Shown piece by piece: positions 25,481 through 33,642 of a stretch of 64,000 bases of DNA. Where the stretch lies: the NCBI GenBank assembly GCA_963838885.1, contig CAWITB010000037.1, positions 1-64,000 of the forward strand. Direction: 5' to 3'. The DNA is from JAICMB01 sp963838885. GTDB taxonomy: Bacteria > Acidobacteriota > Terriglobia > Bryobacterales > Bryobacteraceae. The position numbers were made by a program, and so were the translations under genes. Within the stretch, counting starts at the first letter, position 1. Each line of letters starts with the position of its first letter. Under the pieces are notes generated by a model. That model ran no database searches and was not told where the DNA came from. It worked only from the letters and a program-made list of their open reading frames with translations.

Positions 25481-27001
25481 GAAGAATGGGTGATGGCAAG
25501 AACCCAGCGATGCGGCAGCAGTTCATCCAACTTGGTGAGGGGGTGATCTGCGATGCGCAAGAGCACGTCGCGAAACCAGGCGAACGGATCAACCTTCACC
25601 AGTTCGCAAGAGGTCACGAAGCTACGCAAGACAGCCGCCGTTTTGCCGCCGCAGTCGCTGCCGAAAAAGGTCCAGTTGGCGCGGCCCACGGCGAAACAGC
25701 GCAGCGCGCGTTCAGTGTGATTGTTGTCGATGGATAAATCCGGATTCTCCACGTAACGCGTCAGCGCCGTCCAGTTTTTTAATGTGTAGGAGACGGCCTG
25801 ACCCGCCTCGCTCCTGGGCAACAGCTCGTCCCGAATCTGGAGCAAGTACGCATGCAGCCGCTCCAGCACAGGACGCGATCCGTGTTCGCGCAGCAAGCGT
25901 AACTGCTCGCCGTCCACGTTACTTTCACGAGCCGTTCGTTCCACACCGATAGAGCTGAGCGATCAGAAACAACACTGTGCGCATATGCGAAGGATCGGTT
26001 TCCAGTGCCTGATGAAAATGCCGGCGCGCGTGCGCCCAGCAGCCCACTTCCACCAGACCGCGTTCCGCTTTGGTGAAGAAGGCATCGTAGGCGACGTAGG
26101 CATCCGCTTGTAAATGTCCGCGATAAGTTTTCAAAAACTCTTCGGGTCCGGCACGCTCCCGAGTAGCGGTGTAATCGTACACCGCTGCGACGTGATTGCG
26201 ATCGCCCACATACGGCCAGATCCGTCCTTTGCGCGCGTGCGGCAGCTTGCGATCGAGTACTTTCACCGGAGTGTCATCGGTCCCCACGACTTTAGAGGCC
26301 AGCACGAATCGCTTCAGCCGCTCATAGAGCGGCGCCAGCAATTGCGCGCATTGCGCCACCCAGCCGCACAAAGTTTGGTCGGAAATCTCCACGCCGTGCC
26401 GCCCAAACATTTTTGCTTGCCGATGTAGAGGAAGGTGATCCGCATACTTGGCCACAATCACCTGCGCCAATAGGCTCGCTCCCGCCGTGCTCTTCTCGAT
26501 CGGCTGCGGCGGCTTCGTCGCCGTTTTCACCGTACAGACGCAGGCGTAAGTAAAGCAGGCGTCCTCGATAACCTTCATCTGTGCAGGAATGTATTCGTAG
26601 CGCTCGCTGATTTCTTAGCCGATGCGCCGCAGATCCCGATCGCAGTGTGCGCAGTGCTTTTCGACTTCTGGCAAGTCGTGCTCGATACGCTCGCGCTTGA
26701 GATGCCGCGGCAGCGGCTTTCTTCCGCGTGGCTTTCCGCTGCCGGAGGAGGATGCACTCGCAGGCGGCTCTTTATCCTGATCGTCGGATTGCTCCGTGTC
26801 CGGCAAGGTGATTCGCAATTCAGCCGCAAATAGCGCCAATTGTTCGCGCGAAAGCTGCTCGCTCTTTCGTCCCGTTTTGGCTTGCAGCAACTGTCGCAAC
26901 AGACGCTCGGTGCGATCCAGTTGCGCCGTCAAATCCACCACGATCTTCTGGAGTGTTTCAGGATCTTGCGGCAGCGTTTTCGGATCGACTGGCAAGCTCA
27001 A
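25477..27001 (-). pseudogene. tnpC: IS66 transposase TnpC (stop codon and frameshift)
   Basis: About 505 residues. The N-terminus (27001) has the coiled coil QLDRTERLLRQLLQAKTGRK, then the zinc-finger region HCAHCDRDLRRIG. A TAA at 26615-26617 replaces the usual glutamate codon before EISERYEYIPAQ. The same frame goes on through ASLLAQVIVAKYADHLPLHR, VGTDDTPVKV (first D) and LQADAYVAYDAF (second D). Near 25940 one extra base shifts the frame; SIDNNHTERALRCFAVGR supplies the catalytic glutamate. The ending DELLPHRW is typical. Two lesions make the transposase inactive unless they are sequence errors. Confidence 0.92.
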
Positions 27002-27055
27002 GTGTAAGCGGAAACGGTCGATTCCTCAAGTAAAAAGATGCGGAATAACCAATAT

Positions 27056-27421
27056 TCATGCGCCTTCCGCAGCTTTGCGCTGATACCGTTTCCGGCGCTT
27101 GGCCTGACTCAGGTCGATGCCGCTCAACAGCGCACCCAACTCTTGCGCGGTGATCTCGCATCGCACCTCACCCGATTCTGAAAATGGCATCGCGTACGTG
27201 CCTTCCTCCAGCCGCTTGGCCCACACCGCGAAGCCATCGCGATCCCAGTACAGTATCTTCACGCGATCTCTTCTGCGATTCGCGAATACGAACAGGTGTC
27301 CGGCGAAAGCATCCATCTGGAGCACTGCGCTCACCAGCGCCCGCAGCCCATCGAAGCTTCTGCGCATATCGCAGGGCGTGGTCGCCAGATACAGGCGCAC
27401 GACCGAAGGCAAGTGAATCAT
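27056..27421 (-). CDS. tnpB: IS66 accessory protein TnpB (IS66 Orf2)
   Basis: 121 residues of the IS66 Orf2 family: VVRLYLATTPCDMRRSFDGL, then RALVSAVLQMDAFAGHLFVF, ANRRRDRVKILYWDRDGFAV and KRLEEGTYAMP. Full length and intact. It is needed for transposition with TnpC in IS66 elements but its mechanism is poorly known. It lies 13 bases after tnpA. Confidence 0.93.
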   Translation of the reverse strand: MIHLPSVVRLYLATTPCDMRRSFDGLRALVSAVLQMDAFAGHLFVFANRRRDRVKILYWDRDGFAVWAKRLEEGTYAMPFSESGEVRCEITAQELGALLSGIDLSQAKRRKRYQRKAAEGA

Positions 27422-27434
27422 GCGAGCAGATGAA

Positions 27435-27743
27435 TCATCGCGGTTCGCGCAACACGCTCAGAACCAGACGGAGCGTGGCCGCGTCCACGCCCGGCGTAAT
27501 CCGCAACCGTTCGCCCGAGGTCAGGATCAGCTCCACAGCTTCCGCGTGAACGGCAGCCGGGCCTGTCTCCACCAGCGCGAACTTCACCGGAAGCTGCGCG
27601 GCCAGGCGCTTCCGCCAGTGGTAAAAACTATGCTCGCTGGCCCGCTGTCGCTGGCAGAACGCCCGCACCGTGAGTCCGCTCTGCTCCTGTTGCGCGATCA
27701 TCTGCCGCCAAAAATCGCGGCGCTGTTGCTGCGTTCTCGACAT
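27435..27743 (-). CDS. tnpA: IS66 accessory protein TnpA
   Basis: 102 residues: FWRQMIAQQEQSGLTVRAFC, then QRASEHSFYHWRKRLAA (helix-turn-helix of the IS66 TnpA/transposase_8-like type), and VELILTSGERLRITPGVDAA with TLRLVLSVLRE. It is intact and starts 38 bases inside the right inverted repeat. It probably binds the element ends. Confidence 0.92.
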   Translation of the reverse strand: MSRTQQQRRDFWRQMIAQQEQSGLTVRAFCQRQRASEHSFYHWRKRLAAQLPVKFALVETGPAAVHAEAVELILTSGERLRITPGVDAATLRLVLSVLREPR

Positions 27744-27780
27744 GTCGCCAGTATCGGCGACTCCACGCTGCGCGCCAAGT

Positions 27781-27800
27781 GGTGTTCACGGGATGCTTAC
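27781..27800 (-). repeat. IS66 inverted repeat, tnpA side
   Basis: On the minus strand it begins GTAAGCATCC and ends TGAACACC, the mate of 25095-25114. Confidence 0.92.
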
Positions 27801-27808
27801 GAATTTCC
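27801..27808. repeat. IS66 target site duplication, right copy
   Basis: GAATTTCC directly follows the inverted repeat and matches the left copy at seven of eight bases. Confidence 0.85.
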
Positions 27809-28133
27809 GGTAGCGGCAGAACCGGTTGGGTCGTCGCGGTGTCCCTGTTGGCACCATTTGCCGTCATCGAACTGGGCGACATGGTTACTTTTGAGGACGG
27901 CAGCACGACGGAGGCTGAGATTGAATCCTTTGGCCAGACAGCGGATGGCGAGTTGATCGACCCAGAAAAGAACTTCCGGGAGGTTTATGGCGCTCGGGCC
28001 TGCAAGACAAAAAGCCGACAACTTGGTACGACCGTATAACCTCGACATGACCGGACTGATGGTGGTTCCGCGTCCATTGCGCGCGATACAGGTGCTTGGT
28101 GGAGTAGCGGACGAAGGCGTTGTAGGCACTTGA
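27809..28133 (+). pseudogene. hypothetical gene, 3' part, interrupted by IS66
   Basis: Continues the reading frame of 24660-25094: GSGRTGWVVAVSLLAPFAVI, then ELGDMVTFEDGSTTEAEIES and FREVYGARA, to a stop at 28039. Beyond it another frame carries YNLDMTGLMVVPRPLRAIQ up to a TGA at 28131-28133, so a further indel near 28010 probably exists. The restored protein would be about 221 residues, or near 250 with the tail. The function is unknown. Confidence 0.7.
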
Positions 28134-29187
28134 CTATACCGACTTGCCCTTGGCCTTTAGAATTTTCATGTAGGTTTTCTCAGGGTCATGGTTGTCCCAT
28201 GCTCCCTTGATAAAATCGCGGAGATCTGGGACGTTCTTTTCAATCGTCGTCTGCCAAAGGTTCGGGCTGTATTCGAAGACGCGCAGCATGTTGTCGATGT
28301 CGAAGAGTGGCCCGGTTCCCTCGGCCTTCATAAGCACCACAGGCCTTTGTAATGCGATGCGAACGCCTAACTCGAACATAATGTTCGGTGAGATCGGCGA
28401 TAACCAGATCGGCTTCGATCAGATCGTTGATAATCGTCGATTGGATCATCTCGCTACCCTGACGGTTTGCGGTCTTTACCTTGAAGAAATCCTTCGCTAC
28501 CGGCGTTATGAGACTGCGGAGAACTTCGAGGAAAAATCCCTTCGCGTGCTTGGGGTCCCGTTCCGTGAAGGGCGGGATTACGAATGCAGTGAGATTCGAG
28601 CCCGGCGCGCCTTCAGAGAGGACGACTATCTCGGGAATGGCCGTGTTTTCCTCGTCGCCGCCGCTGCTTGCGGTCGGGAGCGGCCCGGACGTGATGCCGA
28701 GATACGTGCAGTTTTCCTTGAACGTCTTGGCGAATTCATCATGCATCTCGGCAGGCAGTCCGAATTGTTTACTGAGGACATTCCCGAGGTACTGCATGTC
28801 GGGCAGATTGCTGCCCTTGTAGTATTCGAGAACGCGCTTGAAAATGTCGATGGTCAGGAATGCCTGACGTTTGAGCTTGAGTTCGGTTTCCGGATCGGGC
28901 GCATACACGATCTCCCTTCCAAGCTCAGTGAGTGCGATGGGCGGTGAATCGCGCGCTCCGGTCGTGAGGCCATAGTCGCGGGATGCGGCGGCCTGCGAAT
29001 ACCAGGAGTTGCCCTGACTGGCGCCTACGACCTTGCGGATTTCTTCAGGCTCCCAAGGATTGCCGCCGTTCTTGTCCTTGAGAGCATACGGGATCTTGAG
29101 GGCGTTTTCGAGCGTGGTGCGCGGAAATTTAGGTGAAGCTGCCTTTTTGGGCTTCGGCGCGGTGGCCGTTTTCTTCTTCGGTGGCAT
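28134..29187 (-). pseudogene. TIR/nucleoside-deoxyribosyltransferase-like effector with N-terminal HTH-like domain (frameshift)
   Basis: From ATG 29187 with an AGGAG site. A lysine/alanine-rich head is followed by a winged-helix-like domain (residues about 20-160: TLENALKIPYALKDKNGGNP; EEIRKVVGASQGNSWYSQAA; YGLTTGARDSPPIALTELG). Then comes a Rossmann-like domain with NDLIEADLVIADLTEH. A small deletion near 28379 breaks the frame, and MFELGVRIALQRPVVLM resumes, ending at 28134. The (D/E)LI-x-AD-hydrophobic-I-ADLT…NV-x-(F/Y)ELG pattern is that of TIR-like and deoxyribosyltransferase-like nucleotide enzymes used as defence effectors. Convergent with the interrupted gene. Confidence 0.65.
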
Positions 29188-29335
29188 GAGGCTCCTTACA
29201 CCGCAGAAACAGATGTTTTAAACGGGATTCGTTCGAATTGTGTCAGGTTTGGGCTTTGCCGGGTCGCGCAGCGGAGGCGTGGGCTTTCCAGGTGCGAAAA
29301 GCTCGCCGCTGCGTTGTGAGCATGGCGACGGGGTA

Positions 29336-29365
29336 TTGACTTTGGAGCCGATTTAGAGGTATGGT
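29336..29365 (+). promoter_or_regulatory. candidate promoter of the repeat-leader unit
   Basis: TTGACT (29336-29341) and TATGGT (29360-29365) are separated by 18 bases, matching the -35 and -10 consensus at five and four of six positions. It stands upstream of the GTTGCG-repeat leader and both downstream genes. Confidence 0.45.
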
Positions 29366-29401
29366 TTAATCGTACGCAGTTTGTACATTACCTCCTTTCT
29401 A

Positions 29402-29590
29402 GCTGTCCCGTTGCGCATCTGTTTCGCCCCCGTTGAGATCTGTTGCGTATCTGTTGTGCCCCCCTTGCGTAAATTTGTGTCCTGTTGTGTATGTTGCGCA
29501 TCCTTGTGGCCTGTTGCGATTTGTTGCGAAGAAGTATCGTTTCGTAACTGTTGCGATCTGTTGAGAATGATTGAGTAATCGTTGCGCCCC
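29402..29590 (+). repeat. GTTGCG-rich repeat leader
   Basis: Seven exact GTTGCG copies (starting at 29410, 29442, 29493, 29513, 29523, 29550 and 29581) plus several one-base variants (GTTGAG, GTTGTG, CTTGCG) occur within 180 bases. They often sit in the longer context CTGTTGCGATCTGTTG. The plus strand is strongly T/G-rich and almost free of A runs. Spacing is irregular (10-51), so it is not a CRISPR array. It could be a leader RNA, a set of protein-binding sites or iterons. The minus-strand frames across it are Q/N/R low complexity and I do not take them as genes. Confidence 0.6.
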
Positions 29591-29623
29591 GTTTCGACTT
29601 CAATCGAAAGGTGGTCAACGACC

Positions 29624-29776
29624 ATGCGATCGCAAGGATTTAACATTACTCTCGCGATTGGCTTGACGGCCGTGATGATACTGGTGCCGGAGGCGCAGAT
29701 GATGCTCCTCAGGCGTGCAGTGGATATTATGGTTGCTCTGCAGCTGATCCGTGACGTGATGAAGACTCGCAAATAA
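29624..29776 (+). CDS. small hydrophobic protein in the repeat-leader unit
   Basis: A 50-residue protein from ATG 29624 (GAAAGGTGG upstream): MRSQGFNITLAIGLTAVMIL, then VPEAQMMLLRRAVDIMVALQ and a basic tail. One hydrophobic segment (9-22) and a second amphipathic helix suggest membrane association. No family is recognised. It lies 31 bases before the larger gene of the unit. An extended start at 29582 would run into the repeats and is less likely. Confidence 0.55.
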   Translation: MRSQGFNITLAIGLTAVMILVPEAQMMLLRRAVDIMVALQLIRDVMKTRK

Positions 29777-29807
29777 GGGGCTTTGCCCCGATAGCTAGGG
29801 AGACAAC

Positions 29808-31360
29808 GTGAAGAAAATTCACTTCCTTATTGATATTCGCCGTCACCGCGGTGACAGCAATTTCATCATCGGTTTGATTAACCGATTTATGGCCGACCTG
29901 CCAGTTGTGGCCGTAGAGTGGTTGGTCCGAACGGATCAAGCGGTTTTGGTATCGCGAGAATCCACAATCGGACAAGCCGACTCCAACGATCCAAGTTGGG
30001 CTGCTGGAATTGCGACCCGCATTCGTCAACTCAGCCAGTCGGGACCTGAGGGCCTGGAGTTCATGGTTCTCTCGTGCGATGGGTACCTCTTGCATGCCGA
30101 AGAGCGTCTTGCTTATTCGGATAATCTGCGGGTCAAGACCAAGCACCTCGGCGACTTGATGAAAAACTCGTGGACACTACAACAGACCGGCGGGCCGGTC
30201 CAGGGGGTGCCGGGCATGCCGGCGCCCTCTGCGTTTACTGGAGACCGGAGGGCGGGATTGCCGCCCTCCGGCGCATCCAGGATCACCCTGGACGAAGCTG
30301 TCGAACTAATGAAATCGATACTTCGCCGTGGTGAATACCTAGATCGTGGTCACGCCATTCCACAGAAGGATGTGCGCGGTCACATGACCGCGATGGATCC
30401 TCGAGCCGCAAAAGTTCACGGCGATTTCGAATCTGAATCCCTGATCCGGAATATCGTGACTCGGGGCCAACGAGAGGGATGGCTTGTGCGGTTCGATCGC
30501 TTTGCTGGCAAGAGCGGGACCGAAATGCTGTACCTGGACGAGAATCAGGCGGCACCGAGTGTCCCGATTCCCCAGCCGCAGCACCCCGTCCCCGAAGCTG
30601 AGACGCCGAAACCCGGATTGCCGGAGGAGGCGATCAGCCAATCGATCTTCGCCAAAGTGCCGGTGGAAACTACCGCGCCTGAAACCATGGCAGCCGCGCC
30701 CACTGAGGTGGTCGAGACGCCGAAAAAGAGCTCAAAGGAAAACCTGCCGGAACGGACCGCCCTGATGGAGGGCGCGATTCAAGATGAAAAATTGGATCGC
30801 TGTCCGAAACACGGTCGTACTTCCTAGATGCCATCGAATCGATCCTCAAGGAAAAGGGGGACGAGGTTCTGGTCGTGTCTCATCTGTTTTCGAGAGCAGA
30901 AAATATGGCTAAGAAGAGGGCATCAGAAACAGGATATGTGGCTGAGCAGAAGTGGGGAATCGCCAGGCGTTGTATTCAGCGGCTGGCAGTTCGATCCGGC
31001 GCTCTGATGACCGAGCGGAACAGCGAGCAGGTCTGTATTTACGAGGGCCTGGGAGATGAATCCGCTCCGGTGTGCGATGTGAGTCCCGATTTTCGGATGG
31101 TGTGTTTCGGGCATATGGTGGAAACAATCATCCGACGGCTGGGCAAGATCCATTTCAAGGACGATTATTTTTACCTGGGAAGGGCATTGTTCCGTCGGGG
31201 GAAGATGAACATGGTGGACTCCGAGAGTCTCCGTATCGAAGCCGCCAAGGTCCTTGCGTACCTTTTCAATAAGGGTCGCATAGAGCTCGTCGGAAATGAG
31301 ATTCGGCTGGCGAAGCAATCGACGGTCGCGTCTGACCGGCTTCGGATCGTCGGGGCCTAG
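29808..31360 (+). pseudogene. NYN/PIN-like N-terminus with three winged-helix-like modules (one frameshift)
   Basis: From GTG 29808 (TAGGGAGAC site). The N-terminal domain (about 1-125) is Rossmann-like: HFLIDIRRHRGDSNFIIGLI, then EFMVLSCDGYLLHAEERL, loosely like NYN/PIN nucleases. A linker leads to the first helical module (LDEAVELMKSILRRGEYLDR…AMDPRA…IVTRGQREGWLV), reminiscent of OST-HTH/LOTUS. A proline-rich linker follows. At about 30815 the frame shifts; modules two (FLDAIESILKEKGDEVLVVS…KWGIARRCIQRLAVRSGAL) and three (FFKDDYFYLGRALF-like…KVLAYLFNKGRIELVGNEI) follow to 31360. About 515 residues in total. The assignment is by pattern only. Confidence 0.5.
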
Positions 31361-31390
31361 ATTCGAATCAACATCGATAACGACTCAACA

Positions 31391-31423
31391 CGAGCCGCGC
31401 CAGTATGGGCGGCTCGTTTTTTT
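31391..31423 (+). terminator. Rho-independent terminator
   Basis: CGAGCCGC (31391-31398) pairs perfectly with GCGGCTCG (31409-31416) across a 10-base loop and is followed by seven Ts. It closes the repeat-leader unit 30 bases after the last stop codon. Confidence 0.93.
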
Positions 31424-31552
31424 ATGTCATTCCGCCAGCCAAACGATCAGCGCGGAAGGTCTAAAGAACATGATCCGCAGGATTCAGAAGAATTCGTGGC
31501 GATGCTACGCCCTCGTTAAGTGATTCCGGGGCCTCCAGAAGGAATCGGGCTG

Positions 31553-31715
31553 CTAGGGCAACCAGCGAGCATTATTACGGAGATCTTCTTCCGTCCAGAT
31601 CGCCCACACGAGCAATAACCCTCGATCACGCTCCCAATCGGCCGTTGAGAATGGACCAGCAGGAGTCCTGGGGATTCCTGCATCTGAATGAATTGCTCGA
31701 ACCGCTCGGGCATGG
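31553..31715 (-). pseudogene. PIN-like (DUF5615-type?) protein, C-terminal fragment
   Basis: Two minus-strand frames join as MPERFEQFIQMQESPGLLLV, HSQRPIGSVIEG, then LLLVWAIWTEEDLRNNARWL. The pattern (PxHFxxF…SPGxxxVPQ…IxxxI…L(I/V)W…EEWxxxxxWLP) is one I associate with small PIN-like toxin-type proteins. The N-terminal half with the acidic residues is absent, and there is a frame change near 31620. Tentative. Confidence 0.3.
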
Positions 31716-31794
31716 TCCCCCCCCCTCCGTGCCAATATCGACGAGACACTTACCGCGGCCATAATTACAGAGCAGGGCGGCAAGGAGAACCATC

Positions 31795-32208
31795 GTGAGC
31801 GAAGTCAAAATTGCAGTTCCTTTCGCAGCCAGTTCGGCGGACGTGGAAGTGCCGGCCAAGGCGCAACGGCGTATCTTTAGCGCTGAAGAGAAGAAGCGGA
31901 TTTTAGAGGAGACCGACCGCGCCCTGGCCAATGGCGGCGGTGTCGGCGCCATTCTGAGGAGGGAAGGAATCTACTCCTCGACTCTGCACGGCTGGCGCAA
32001 AGAGCGCGATCGCGCGGTGCACAAAGCCTTTTCTCAGAAGAGGGGTCCGCAGCCGCAGCGGAATCCGCTGGCCACCGAAAACGAGAAGTTGCGCCGGCAC
32101 AATCAACGTCTCCAGGAAGAACTGGAGAAAGCCCACATCATTATTGACGTTCAAAAAAAAGTGGCCAAGCTGTTGGGTCATCCGATCACGGAAACGGAGA
32201 AATCGTGA
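31795..32208 (+). CDS. IS3-family transposase OrfA
   Basis: 137 residues: AQRRIFSAEEKKRILEETDR, then GVGAILRREGIYSSTLHGWR (helix-turn-helix), and a C-terminal leucine-zipper coiled coil ENEKLRRHNQRLQEELEKAH. GTG 31795 is the start. It overlaps the next frame by ATG, as expected for orfA/orfB pairs made by programmed frameshifting or coupling. It appears intact. Confidence 0.88.
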   Translation: MSEVKIAVPFAASSADVEVPAKAQRRIFSAEEKKRILEETDRALANGGGVGAILRREGIYSSTLHGWRKERDRAVHKAFSQKRGPQPQRNPLATENEKLRRHNQRLQEELEKAHIIIDVQKKVAKLLGHPITETEKS

Positions 32209-33212
32209 TGGCCGCGGTCGATCAACTTCAGCCCGTTGGTGGGTGTGAAACCAGCTTGCCAGGCGTTGGCGGTGCCGCGAGCCACGTGGTACCGGCGGCG
32301 CAGCCGCCGTCTTTTTCCCCGGCCTGCGGCCGGGCCGCGGTTCTCGCCTCGGGCTTTGACGCGAAGCTGAACAGCAAGCAGTGCTGACGTGCCTTCATGA
32401 GGATCGTTTTCAGGACTCTTCGCCCGCCCAGGTCTATGCGGCGCTGCTCGATGAGGGCCGGTTTCATTGCTCGATCCGCACCATGTATCGGTTGTTGGAA
32501 GCGCGCGGGGAAAACCGCGAGCGCCGCGATCAGCTGGCGCATCCGCCCTATCAGAAGCCGGAGCTGCTGGCCACCCAAGCCAACCAGTTGTGGAGTTGGG
32601 ACATCAGCAAACTGCGCGGCCCGGCAAAATGGACCTGCTATCACCTGTATGTCATCCTGGATGTCTTCAGCCGTTTCGTCGTGGGCTGGATGATCGCCTA
32701 TCGCGAAAGCGCCGAACTGGCCAAGCGTTTGATCGATCACTCCTGCCGCAAACAACTCATCGCGCCCGGCCAGCTGACCATCCACGCCGATCGCGGCTCA
32801 TCCATGAAATCCAAACCTGTGGCTTTGCTGATGGCCGACCTCGGCGTAACCAAAACACATTCCCGCCCCCATGTCTCCGACGACAATCCCTATTCGGAAA
32901 GCCAGTTCCGCACCTTGAAATACCGCCCTGGCTTCCCGGACCGCTTCGGCTCCATCGAAGACGCCCGTGGCTTTTGCCAGTCCTTCTTCCGCTGGTACAA
33001 CTACGAGCACCACCACTCCGGCCTGGGCTTGATGACCCCCGCCGTAGTTCATCTGGGAAAGGCCGCCGAATCTCCTGGTCCAACGCCAAGCCGTCTTGGA
33101 CACCGCCTTTCAGGCTCACCCGGAACGCTTCGTCCGCCAGCCTCCCAAGCCGCCTTCTCTCCCTACTGCCGTCTGGATCAACAAGCCTCCCGACAAGGAG
33201 AAAACTCCTTAA
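32205..33212 (+). pseudogene. IS3-family transposase OrfB (frameshifts)
   Basis: Starts in an overlap with orfA (MMAAVDQLQPV), changes frame near 32237 (GVKPACQALAVPRATWYRRR), again near 32360 (VLTCLHEDRFQDSSPAQVYA), and once more near 33070 (NLLVQRQAVLDTAFQAHPER), ending at about 33212. The DDE core is readable: WSWDISKLRG (D), HADRGSSMKSKPVA (D) and SDDNPYSESQFRTLKY (E). Three frame changes make it non-functional. Confidence 0.85.
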
Positions 33213-33257
33213 ACTTTTACGCCGTGTGTCTCATTTTCATTGACACGCACCGGTCGC

Positions 33258-33416
33258 CGCGACATGAACATCACAAAACGCTACGTTCATCCGCAGGAGC
33301 AGACCATCCGCACGGCGATGGATCGCGCGCACCAGGAAAACGGTGGGCATACTTTCGGGCATACCGCAAAGAGCGCGGATCTCGAGCGAATGCCGGTATT
33401 CGCTCCAAAGGTTTGA
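33258..33416 (+). pseudogene. tyrosine recombinase (integrase), C-terminal fragment
   Basis: The frame RDMNITKRYVHPQEQTIRTA, then MDRAHQENGGH, ends at TGA 33414-33416. MNxTxRYxHP contains the catalytic tyrosine of phage-type integrases. The 5' part is cut off by the IS3-type element. It stops 16 bases before the encoded CCA end of tRNA-Arg, the classic arrangement of an integrase beside its tRNA attachment site. Confidence 0.75.
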
Positions 33417-33432
33417 CCTGAGCTCGTTCGTA

Positions 33433-33509
33433 TGGTGCGCCCGGCATGACTCGAACATGCGACCTTCTGGTTCGTAGCCAGACGCTCTATCCAACTGAGC
33501 TACGGGCGC
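33433..33509 (-). tRNA. tRNA-Arg (anticodon ACG)
   Basis: The minus strand folds as a 77-base cloverleaf with the CCA encoded. The acceptor GCGCCCG pairs with CGGGCGC; the D arm contains AGCTCAGTTGGATAGAGC; the anticodon stem-loop is CTGGCTACGAACCAG; the T arm is GCATG-TTCGAGT-CATGC. The 3' end faces the accessory region and the integrase fragment. Confidence 0.96.
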
Positions 33510-33642
33510 GCGATTCTCAGTATACCAACCGACCTGGCTCGAAACACAGCCGTTCCGTTTGCGATAAGCTAAAAGGTTTTACGCTTCCGTGGAAGTGATG
33601 CTGCGGCTTGCGCTTTTGCCTTTCAATTATGGAACCTGACCG

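Larger units (their letters stand above)
25095..27800 (-). mobile_element. IS66-family element with WYL-like passenger
   Basis: A 2706-bp element bounded by 20-bp inverted repeats (25095-25114 and 27781-27800) that begin GTAAGCATCC and match at 18 of 20 positions. They are flanked by 8-bp duplications matching at 7 of 8. The minus strand carries tnpA, tnpB and tnpC in IS66 order. The plus strand carries a short WYL-like gene between the left repeat and the end of tnpC. tnpC has an in-frame stop and a frameshift, so the copy is now immobile unless helped. It lies inside a hypothetical gene. Confidence 0.93.
31729..33246 (+). mobile_element. IS3-type insertion element, decayed
   Basis: Two transposase frames lie between imperfect 21-bp inverted repeats at 31729-31749 and 33226-33246 (15 of 21 match, sharing GTG.CAAT and GAGACAC blocks). 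No target duplication is visible. The right end lies directly against the integrase C-terminal fragment, so the element interrupted that gene. orfB contains several frameshifts, so the element is inactive. Confidence 0.6.

Noticed and set aside
29402..29590. CRISPR array
   Set aside because: The shared unit is only six to sixteen bases and spacing varies from 10 to 51; no cas gene is present.
29353..29772. Minus-strand frames across the GTTGCG repeats
   Set aside because: They encode Q/N/R/T low-complexity sequence produced by the repeats, have no ribosome site and oppose the promoter and both genes.
31424..31519. 31-residue plus-strand frame after the terminator
   Set aside because: It starts inside the T-tract region, has no ribosome site and no recognisable sequence.
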